A stretch of 64,000 bases of DNA from Guillardia theta CCMP2712 (lineage: Eukaryota; Cryptophyceae; Pyrenomonadales; Geminigeraceae): positions 618,632 through 682,631 of the forward strand of contig NW_005434654.1 of NCBI RefSeq assembly GCF_000315625.1, read 5' to 3'. The notes under the pieces were generated by a model that was not told the origin of the DNA, made no database searches, and saw nothing but the letters and a program-made list of their open reading frames with translations. Position numbers and translations under genes: made by a program. Shown in pieces: positions 55,990 through 64,000 of this stretch (position 1 is the stretch's first letter; each line of letters starts with the position of its first letter).

Positions 55990-58900
55990 ATGGGCACCTA
56001 CTCCCTGTCTAACGAGATGGTACGAGATGAAATGAAGGATGCATCCTTGTACTACCAGCTGGTTGTGCGCATCTTCAAGGGCAGGAGATTCCCCCAGCAC
56101 ATCGAAGAGGGTGGGAGATTTATCGCGTTTGAAGGACGTTTCAACGGTGAGACATTGACGACCGACCCCAAGCCTCTTTCTCAGGTCTTGTTTTGAACCA
56201 TTTGGTATCACAAAACTGAACATGCCCTTTGACATGTGACAGAGCCCGGTATTCAACACGGAGCTGGTATGGGAATTCGGAGAAAGAAAGCATCGAGACT
56301 TGAAACAGGCAGACAACTCCACTCTCAAACTTCGGTGCGTCCTGGCAGGAGATGTAGGGACCACTGGAGCAAAATTGATCGGATTCGTCCTTTTGGACCT
56401 GCGGACAGCAGCATGCGCAGTGCAGAGTAAAAAGACAGTCTGCTCAGGAAATCACTGTGTGCAAGAAGGATCATGGCTCCCTCTGAGAGGATCTCGTCAA
56501 CCGCTGCCAGAAGTGAAGATATATTACAAGATCGACTGCAAAATGCTCGGGGATTCACAATCGTTTGATCCTGCAGAGGAGATAAGATTTCCTACAGAGC
56601 TTGAGGCTCTTGACATGCTAGTCACCCGAGATACCAACAAGAGCACGACACATGCAGATGATCGTGAGCTAGAAACAAAACTCACAGTGGAATGCGATAA
56701 ACGAGAAAATGAGTCTACTATGCCTCATCGGGAATGGGCAGTCAACTCTGGTCTATTCAGGCACTTGACACTATCCCAAGGCGTTGAGTGCAGGAATTAT
56801 ATCTTGTCTTTAAGTTTTGATTCACTCAAACTCAATTCTGATCCAGAGACGCGATTTTGTACTGCAAAATCCGCTTTGATTGTTGGTTTTGCAGGGCGCT
56901 TTGAGTTGGTTAACATTCCTGTTTCACCCGATGACGCTCACGAACTCTGCACATTGCGTTTTGATGAACAAAGTCTTGTCCAGTGCATATCATCTCCTCC
57001 TTCCTTACTTGAGGGATTCATGAGAGAACATTCAATACACCTTTGGCTTCTGGAAGGAAACAGCGTGATTGCGAGTGGATTCTGTAAAGTGAATACTGCA
57101 TCACAACAAGCGTTTACCGGAGGTCAGTTGCAAATCAAGTTGTACAGCACGAAATTACAGTCAGATGTCAATGCCATTGAAATGGCCGCAGTAGACTTTC
57201 GGTGGAAACTGGAAGAGACGTCGATGGCTAGTCAGCATCCCACAGACGTTCGGAGAAAATGCCATGTCTACATGACCATGTTATCATTGAACGTCGTTGG
57301 TGATCCGACTGGAACACCAGCTGAGGAGGCTAAATTTCAGGTCCACTGCAGTCATCAGGGCAATAATCTTTTATCTTCGGACCGCTTCTCCTTGACACAC
57401 GCCAGTGAAAATGCCATGGCACAAAGTTTTGTTATTGATGCACCGAGTGAGGCCTTTGACCCAAGCGAATATTCATTCTCCCTTGACATTCTTAAAAAGT
57501 CTTCTCCCAGCAAGGTTTGAACAAACGAGATAATCTGCTTTTGTTCTGAATTCACTCGGGTCAGCGCATTCATGGCACATTCGACAATCCAAACGGATCA
57601 TCCAAGAGATGTAGCTTCTTGATTTCTCCTTGTCGTTGTTTCACTTTCTATCTGGTAGGTGATGAGTGCATTGGACATTTGCTACGACATGCAGTGATCT
57701 TTCAGGACGTTTCCAACACTTACAGGTACCTTCACCAATGTTGAAGGTTGTGTATCATGTAAATGACAGGCTTGAATTGATCATAATGTTCAATTATAAC
57801 TTCGAAAGAGCCACCTGGGCAGACAAAAAGAGAAGTATTCTGCAGGTAACCATTTCATTTCTGACATAGTCGTGAGTCATGACGCGTCATTCGTCGTCCA
57901 GGCACTGGAATATCACGATGACAGTCGAGGAATAAGAAAGTTCTCGTTGGTGATTGACTTGAAGGAGGTGCGCAACTTGAGCAACGCTCAGCAAACTGTA
58001 TACATCCGCTACTCTCTCCCAAATGTTGGCTTCAAGCCTCCGATTCTTACCAATCCTCCCATCGATATTGTGAGACATTCGAAAGCGGTGCTTAAAAATG
58101 GATTCTCCAAATTCGATTTCGAACTTGACATCGAAGGAGTTGCTGAATCGCTTTCAGATTCCGTGAAGGTGGCATAATCTCATGATTCTTGTTACTCTCT
58201 GACCAAATGTTCGAAGATTGAATTGTGGAGTAGAAACTCTTTCGCGAATGACAAACTACTGGCGTTGGGGGACCTGAACCTATGGTTTTTGTTTAGACCA
58301 GACGATGTCAGCCAATGGCACGGAAGGTCTGAATGGATCGGAGAAGTCCGATTGCTTCAAGTGAATGAACAAAGTGCAAAGGAGGTAAGCAGTGCGGGTT
58401 AGAGAGATACATCGCTAAAGCTCACATGTCGACACATAGGTTTTGAGCAAAGGAATAGGAGCGGTGCAAGTAAAGTGTTCAGGCACAGTAGCGTTTGTGG
58501 TTACCGTCAAGCTTGAATTCTTCGACTTGGGCCCCCTTGAGCACACCAGCGGCTTTGAGCCGTCGGATGCTCCTCTTGCATTACCTCATGATACGTTCTT
58601 GCACGCTGACACCGGAGAGGTGAATTCCCGGCTGTTGTCGTTTTTGAGTAACTCTCATGCCAGCGTGCGGAGTTTGCACAAGGACATATCAGTACAAGCG
58701 AGACGGTAAGGCCGTACTGAACAGGCGAAGTTGACGTCATACTAGGTTGACACACAAACCGCACTGGAAGACAAATCCAGAAAACCTTGGTCTAGGCAAG
58801 GAGAAGAAGCAAGGGAAGAATTGATGGAACATCACTCAGTAAGTTTGGAAGCACAAGCATCGGCCACGAGACATGAAAATGGAAGAGCTGATGCAGAGAA

Positions 58901-60508
58901 CAATGACTCCAAGCGCTCCCGATCGACTGAAACAAACACTCGTGTTTGTATTGTTGACGAGGCGAAGGAGAGACTTATCAATCCATTGGAATTGGAAGCG
59001 TTCAAGAGAGAAAAGATTGCAATCCTTGAATCCGAGTTTCGCAAACATGAAAGTCTCAGGCAAAATGCAATTAAAAAGAAGCTCGAAGAGTTAGCAGGGC
59101 TTGAGAGAACGCTCAAGAAAGGCTTGATAGAGCTTGAGGCAAGAGAGCGACGTCTAGCCCTTGCTGAGGAAGAGGCAGAGATGCGACAACGGAGTGCTAA
59201 CAGTTTGCTGGAGCAACGCAGGACTGGTAACCTCCTTCTCTTTCGTAAATCGTATTGAGGGTCTTGTTCGAAGAACTCCAGGAGGCCAGACGGAGGATGC
59301 GTGAAGAAGTGGCTCATGACATGAACATGGCTGAGGCTAAGCGGAAGGATCTGTCTGAACAGCTTCAGGTACGAACAGTAGCGCTTCTTGATCGTTGTTG
59401 GCTGATGCTCATGCCAGTCGTTGCAAGTGCGACTCAAGGAGTCTGAAGACCGGAACACTCGTTTAGACGTAGAGCTGCAGAAGCTGAAGAATGTGAGAAG
59501 CTTGGTGCTCACCTCCTGAACATTGATTTGGTTGTAAGGCTCAACGAAACACCTCCGAAGCACAATTAATGATTGAAGTCGCTTCCCTCAAAGCCAAGAA
59601 TGAGGTTGCATGCGAGTGGCATTGGAGGTTTCGATGTGATGAAATCTTCTAGGAATTGTCCGACAAGTTGATTCAAGCAGAACAACGACATGTTGCATGC
59701 AAAGAGCAGTTGGCGAAGTCATTGAAGGTTTTGAGTCGGTAAGGGAAGTAGATCAGTATCCAACGACCTCAACTTTCAACCAGAAAACGAGACGAAGAAC
59801 ACGAGAAAGAGCTTGAAAGCATGAAACTTCTCCTTCATGCTCGCGAGGTGACTGTCGCTTGTTGAATTCAAGAAGCATGATGGAGTATCATTCAAGGAGT
59901 CTCAAGAAATCCGAGCAGAGAGACAAACGCTGGATGATCTTAGACGGCAGATCGAGGTCATACGCTGCATCATTTGCTTCTCCTGAGTCTTTCTCAAGGC
60001 ACTCAAGTCAGACTCTGACGCCTTTCCTGTTGGCTCATGGAAGCCTCGCGAGCTTTCTTCGACATGTCATGCTCCAATCAGCGACGGCTCTGCGTTGGAC
60101 TTTCGTTCCAAGCCCATCGCAAGTATGGCAAGACCCTTGCTCTTATGCATGTTGACCACCTAGCAGTTGGATCAATCCCGGAGGAGGAGGAGGAATCTGC
60201 GCTCGATGCTGGGGCTGCTGCTCAACGCGATGATTTCAGAGACGCTACAAGAGGGGATAAGGGCCATGAACTGTCGCCGCGAGGGCAAGGGAACGACCAG
60301 ACTGCGAGGGCGACTGCGTTGAGTGAGGATCTTAGCCGGCTTATGGATGAACGGGATGCTCTCCTGAGAACAGGAATGTACACAGACGAAGACGAGGTGA
60401 TTCAAGAGATCGGGAGGTGCGTTGAACGAGTGCTTGTTGTCAAGTCTCCATCTCACGAAGGTTGGCAGGCATATCCAACAAATCCAGGAGGAGTTGGAGG
60501 ATCTCTGA
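55990..60508 (+). CDS. CEP120: CEP120, centriole elongation / ciliogenesis protein
   Basis: About 19 exons. Exon 1 is 55990-56184, intron 56185-56242, exon 2 is 56243-57514; short exons follow. The N-terminal C2-type domain matches CEP120: L-V-V-R-I-F-K-G-R-R-F-P, F-E-G-R-F-N-G-E-T-L-T-T-D-P, F-N-T-E-L-V-W-E-F, I-G-F-V-L-L-D-L-R-T-A. A second conserved C2 region has F-S-L-V-I-D-L-K-E-V, Y-I-R-Y-S-L-P..P-P-I-L-T-N-P-P-I-D-I (57935-58070). Then a long coiled coil (E-A-F-K-R-E-K-I-A-I-L-E to E-L-E-A-R-E-R-R-L-A, 58990-59160), and the diagnostic C-terminus L-S-R-L-M-D-E-R-D-A-L-L-R-T-G-M-Y-T-D-E-D (60335-60400). A 52-nt intron (60417-60468) leads to H-I-Q-Q-I-Q-E-E-L-E-D-L, stop at 60506. CEP120 sits at daughter centrioles and drives microtubule assembly; its presence implies basal bodies. 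Several middle exon edges are not fixed. Confidence 0.88.
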
Positions 60509-60735
60509 CGGGCGGACAAGCTGGATGACTGATCAAGTAGAACTTGTAGCTGTATCAAACATGTCTCATGTCTCATGTGGAACTAATAGCTGGTAACTTG
60601 TAAGTGGTCATGAGTTGGCGATCTGATCGCACGGCCCTCATACGGCCCTTGAGTCTCAGTGAGTTTCGCTGGAGATGCTGCAGCCCTGAGTCAGGCCCTG
60701 AGTCTCCCATCAGCCGGCTGGTCAAGTTGAGTCAA
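60509..60735. other. Intergenic, start of repeat-bearing spacer
   Basis: Words such as CCCTGAGTC and TGAGTCTC recur at 60650-60705. No gene is supported. Confidence 0.4.
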
Positions 60736-60825
60736 GTTGAGTTGAGTTGAGTTGAGTTGAGTTGAGTTGAGTTGAGTTGAGTTGAGTTGAGTTGAGTTGA
60801 GTTGAGTTGAGTTGAGTTGAGTTGA
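60736..60825. repeat. (GTTGA)18 pentanucleotide microsatellite
   Basis: Eighteen perfect GTTGA units, preceded by degenerate GTCAAGTTGA copies at 60721-60735 and ended by GTCAG. Adjacent to the dispersed repeat core at 60881. Confidence 0.95.
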
Positions 60826-60880
60826 GTCAGACGCAACTTGGCAACTTCACTGATCAGCGATCAGTCAAGATTGAGTTAAA

Positions 60881-60902
60881 ATCAGTATGAGGACAATCAG
60901 GA
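60881..60902 (+). repeat. Third copy of the dispersed 22-nt repeat core
   Basis: One mismatch to 39670-39691 (same orientation) and to the reverse complement of 24982-25003. Preceded by TTGAGTTAAA, which matches the flank of the 39670 copy. Confidence 0.75.
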
Positions 60903-61129
60903 GAGTGAGGAGGCCCGACCAAAGTCGAAATTCGGGTATTGGCACCAGTATTGCAGCAAGTATTCAGGGCAAGTATTGGCCACAAGTATGTGTTTATTGA
61001 CTGAACAATGGAAATGCAAACCGGAGCAAACAAGGAGGAAAAGGAGAAAACCTACAAACAAGTTTATTGACTGAAAAAGAAGGGCAAACCGAAGCAAACA
61101 AGTGATTGGTATGAGGGGATGAGGGCCAA

Positions 61130-61345
61130 CGGCCGTTGAATTCCAGCAGCTGCTCCTGCTCCTGCTCTGCTCCTGCTCCCGTTCCTGCTGCTCCCGCTCC
61201 CGCTCCCGTTCCTGCTTCTGCTGACGATTTCTGTTTCTCTTTTGTCTTCGCTCAGACCTCCCTCCTTCCTTGTCTCCCTCCCTCCTTGTCTCCCTCCCTC
61301 CTTGTCTCCCTCCCTCCTTGTCTCCCTCCCTCCTTGTCTCGCGCG
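61130..61345. repeat. Pyrimidine-rich minisatellites upstream of the Kelch gene
   Basis: Two adjacent arrays: CTCCTGCTCC/CCCGTTCCTG units (61147-61225) and five 14-nt CCTCCTTGTCTCCC units (61260-61335). Fully pyrimidine on the plus strand. They lie in the spacer and likely promoter-proximal DNA of the gene at 61425. Confidence 0.8.
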
Positions 61346-61424
61346 TTCCTCCCTGTCTTGTTTCAGCTCTCGGAGTGATGAACAGTCCTAGCACGTTGTG
61401 ACGGTGACGCTCGCAGGTTTCTAA

Positions 61425-63618
61425 ATGTCCAAGAAGAAGCAAGACAACCCCAAGGACAAGCAGACGCTTCTCCCTCCTCCTGCGGTAGCCGCCACGGAGC
61501 CTGTCAAGAGAGACCATGCCGCACTCGCTGCCACTCGCCTCCTCATGCGACTCTCTCAAGCTGACGACGTTGACTTGACCCTGGTCGACAGCCAGGGACT
61601 CAAAGTGTCGGCACATCGATGCGTTTTCAATGGTTTGAAACTTCTCCTCCTCGCTTCCCTTCCATTCCTCGTCCATTCCTCGTTCTCGTCTCAATTCACC
61701 CCGAAGTGATTCTCCTCCTTACCTGACACTTTCTTCAGCTCTTTGCCCTGGATTTCCACGCCTGCTCGCTGCCGGAGCTCCTTCGCAGGAGATTCTGCTC
61801 GCTCCTCTTCATCCCTCGCTCTCTCTCGCACGCGCGCAAGATGTCGCCGTGCTCGTTGAGTTTGTCTACACGGGGAGGGTGAGGGAGGTGGAGGAGGAGC
61901 GAGTTGCGCACCTTCTCTTCCTTGCCAGCCTGTTGGAAACAGTCGGGGGACTGGTGCCTTGCTTGAGAGCCAGGGTTTCGTCCTCCGTCGCTCCTCTCCT
62001 CTTCCGTCTCTGCGTCGATCCCTCTTGGAACGGGTCTGATGACCCGCAGCCGTCTCGTCCTGCCCTACGAGACTGTCTAGCGCTTGCGAGCAACGTGATG
62101 CTGCAGGAGTTTGAGAAGATGGCGGAGGAGGAGAAGAGCCTGAAGGAGCTCGACGAGAAGCTCCTCACGTGGCTCCTCCACCAGGACACGCTCAAAGTCA
62201 ACAAGGAGGACACAGCCTTGCTTGCGGTCTTGCGATGGGCAGAAGTCTCTCCGCAGGAGCGCGCAGGGGCCTTGACGCTGAGGAGAGCCCTGCTCCCCAT
62301 CCGCTTCCCGCAGGTCTCGGAGGAATCGATCGGCCGCGCGTTCTGGAAGCTCTCGACGCTGGTGGGGGCTCGAAACATTGACAGTGAGCTCGAGGCGGTG
62401 ATGGCGGCGGCGCATCAGAAAAGGAGAGGAGGAGAAGCCCCATCGCTGTCGAGCAAGGAGAACGTCTCGCAGGGGAAGGGGCAGGCAGGTGGCAAGGGAG
62501 GGAAGGGGAAGGAGCAGGTGAAGAAAGAGAACGTCAAGCTGCACGTGAAGCGGAAGGGAGGAAGTAGTGAAAATCTCGTGGTGCTCGTGGGAGGCTGCCG
62601 TGAGCCCAAGTTCAACTCTGCGATCCCTCCAGTCTCTGACCTCTTCCTCCTCCTCCGCCTTGCTGTCACAGAGTCCTCCCTTGCCTCCCCCTCCGCTCTG
62701 GCTTCCCCCTCTCTGTGGTTCTCTGGCCCTCCTCTCTTAGTGAGCCGCAAGTTCACAGGATGTGCAGCAGCTGGAGGGCGAGTTTGGGTGGCAGGAGGGC
62801 AGACGAGCGTCGTCGAGGGAGGGAGGAGGAGGATTGAGCGACTGCGGTCGGTGGAAAGTTTCGCATGCGGGGAGGAGGATGGGACGTCGCCGCTGGTGTC
62901 TCGATGGAGGAGCGAGCCAGACATGCTGCAGGCTCGCTCGGGCCTCGCGCTCGCTGCCCTCAACGGGTTTGTATACGCCATCGGAGGGAATGACGGCACC
63001 GAGAGGTTGAGCAGCGGCGAGCGACTGGACGGAAGAGGAGGAGGAGGAGGAGGAGGAGGAGGAGGAGGAGGAGGAGGAGGAGGTCGGTGGATGGCGATCA
63101 AAAGCATGCATGAGGCGAGGAGCAACTTTGCGCTGGTGGCGGTTAAGGAGAAACTCTTCGCCATCGGAGGGTTTGACGGCAAGAAGCGGCTGAGCAGCGT
63201 CGAGGTCTACGACGTGAAGCTCAACGCCTGGCGACAGTGCGCGAGCATGACGTGGCCCAGGGAGGGGCTGGCGGCTGTCGGGGTTGTGAGAGGAGGAGAG
63301 GAGGGCGGGGGGGCGGAGATCCTGGCGATCGGAGGGTTTGACGGGAGCCGGGTGTTGAGGAGCGTGGAGAGATATGTGGTGGAGGAGGACCGATGGGAGA
63401 AGGCGGTGGATCTCAAGATGCCGCGGGCGTTCCTGGGAGCCTTCGGGAGGGGAGGACGAGTCTTCGCGTGTGGAGGTCAAGACGACCAAGGAAACTTTCA
63501 CGACACAGTTGAAATGCTGACCCGCGATGAAAACTCCTCCTCCTCCTCCTCCTGGTCTCTCGTCCCTTCTCTGCTCCTCCCCGAGCCCTGCTGCAGCTTC
63601 GCAACCGGCTGCATCTGA
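61425..63618 (+). CDS. BTB-BACK-Kelch protein (KLHL-type ubiquitin ligase adaptor)
   Basis: Exon 1 starts at 61425 and encodes the first half of a BTB domain (D-V-D-L-T-L-V..S-A-H-R-C-V-F-N). One or two short exons follow between about 61633 and 61787, whose edges are uncertain. The long last exon (about 61788-63618) continues D-V-A-V-L-V-E-F-V-Y-T-G-R-V and a BACK domain (L-L-T-W-L-L-H-Q-D-T-L..A-V-L-R-W-A-E). After a Lys/Gly-rich linker come Kelch repeats with paired Gly: G-F-V-Y-A-I-G-G-N-D-G, K-L-F-A-I-G-G-F-D-G..V-E-V-Y-D, E-I-L-A-I-G-G-F-D-G..V-E-R-Y and R-V-F-A-C-G-G-Q-D-D. Such proteins recruit substrates to CUL3 E3 ligases, with the Kelch propeller as the binding face. A run of about 17 glycines from (GGA)n interrupts one blade loop. 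The last repeat is followed by a Ser run. TGA at 63616. Confidence 0.85.
63037..63083 (+). repeat. Coding (GGA)n encoding poly-glycine in the Kelch domain
   Basis: About 15 GGA triplets in frame, between E-R-L-D-G-R and R-W-M-A-I-K. It lies in the loop between blade strands, so it could vary in length without breaking the fold. Confidence 0.9.
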
Positions 63619-63729
63619 ACAGCCGCGAGGAGCAGAAGGAAGTTAACAAGCAAACGAGAGCGGAGGGAGGGAGAAGAAGAGGAAGAGAGATTGCTTGAGA
63701 TGAGATGAGTTCTATGTGAAGTAACAACT

Positions 63730-63924
63730 TTACTGATCGATTTCCTTCTATGAGGCATGTCAGAAAACGAACGAGAAAGTACCAGTGAGAGAAAATGAGA
63801 GACTGAGGTTAGGAGGAGGAGGGGGGAAGGGGACCTGGAGGGTCTTGGACAAATCTTTGAAGGAATCTGTCTCTGTCACGGTGTTTCTCAGACGCTCCAA
63901 ACTCTTGGTCATGCTCTCCGATGG
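63730..63924 (-). CDS. 3' end of a coiled-coil gene truncated by the assembly gap
   Basis: Two minus-strand exons: 63924-63835 (30 codons, P-S-E-S-M-T-K-S-L-E-R-L-R-N-T-V-T-E..K-T-L-Q) and 63747-63730 (K-E-I-D-Q-stop). They are joined in phase 0 over an 87-nt GT-AG intron (63748-63834). An acceptor AG at 63925-63926 precedes the first. The heptad-like Leu pattern suggests a helix. The rest of the gene lies beyond the Ns. It converges with the Kelch gene (111 bp). Confidence 0.5.
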
Positions 63925-63961
63925 CTGGAAACATTCTTAGCTCTCCTCCTCCTCCTCCTCC

Positions 63962-64000
63962 NNNNNNNNNNNNNNNNNNNNNNNNNNNNNNNNNNNNNNN
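63962..64000. other. Assembly gap (Ns)
   Basis: 39 N at the right edge, preceded by a (CTC)n run that may have caused the break. Confidence 0.99.

Noticed and set aside
60897-61694. Minus-strand open frame of 265 codons
   Set aside because: Runs through 14-nt minisatellites and the antisense of the first exon of the BTB-Kelch gene; composition is repeat-driven.
62415-63501. Two long minus-strand frames (about 255 codons each)
   Set aside because: They mirror the Kelch exon; strong plus-strand Kelch motifs show which strand codes.

Overview
This window is nuclear DNA from a unicellular eukaryote, read from genes split by very short GT-AG introns (mostly 32-90 nt, one of 346 nt), dense packing and convergent or divergent gene pairs only nanometres apart in sequence terms (as little as 5 bp). 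The gene set (CEP120, an Sfi1-like protein, an RWP-RK regulator, plant-type UDP-sugar pyrophosphorylase, GT10 fucosyltransferase, alpha-kinase) fits a flagellated alga. A cryptophyte such as Guillardia theta is my best inference; it is not proven by the sequence. The last 39 bases are a gap of Ns.

Layout. 1-1610 (+): 3' part of a Sel1-like repeat gene. 1655-21445 (-): one gene of four exons for a giant secreted protein of 6,535 residues built of roughly 48 Ig/filamin-like repeats marked by a D-A-G-G-N turn, then FN3 domains and two C-terminal LysM modules. 21743-24646 (+): a three-exon protein with a GATA-type zinc finger and P-element/THAP9-like transposase motifs. 25511-27340 (+): UDP-sugar pyrophosphorylase. 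27545-27887 (-): small two-exon gene. 29011-31440 (+): alpha-kinase fused to a PDZ domain. 31446-32678 (-): charged-repeat protein. 33009-34791 (+): secreted NHL-repeat protein. 34854-35667 (-): Sfi1-like protein. 35960-37136 (+): GT10 fucosyltransferase. 37470-38215 (-): RWP-RK protein. 40357-41353 (+): RRM protein. 41941-42464 (-): small three-exon gene. 43443-47128 (+): extended-PHD chromatin protein. 47090-47290 (-): exon of an antisense gene overlapping its tail. 48885-49487 (+): membrane-anchored coiled coil. 49561-55370 (-): long many-exon coiled-coil gene. 55990-60508 (+): CEP120. 61425-63618 (+): BTB-BACK-Kelch protein. 63730-63924 (-): 3' end of a gene running into the gap.

Functional themes. 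Two or three genes (CEP120, Sfi1-like, perhaps the divergent coiled-coil gene) point to the centriole/flagellar apparatus. Three products look secreted or extracellular (giant LysM protein, NHL protein, GT10 enzyme as a Golgi protein). Intergenic DNA carries a dispersed repeat family with an almost invariant 22-nt core at three loci, C-rich CCCCTACCC tracts, and many purine/pyrimidine-biased mini- and microsatellites. I worked out splice junctions by hand: where I give exact introns, the reading phase closes on both sides. None is confirmed by transcripts.
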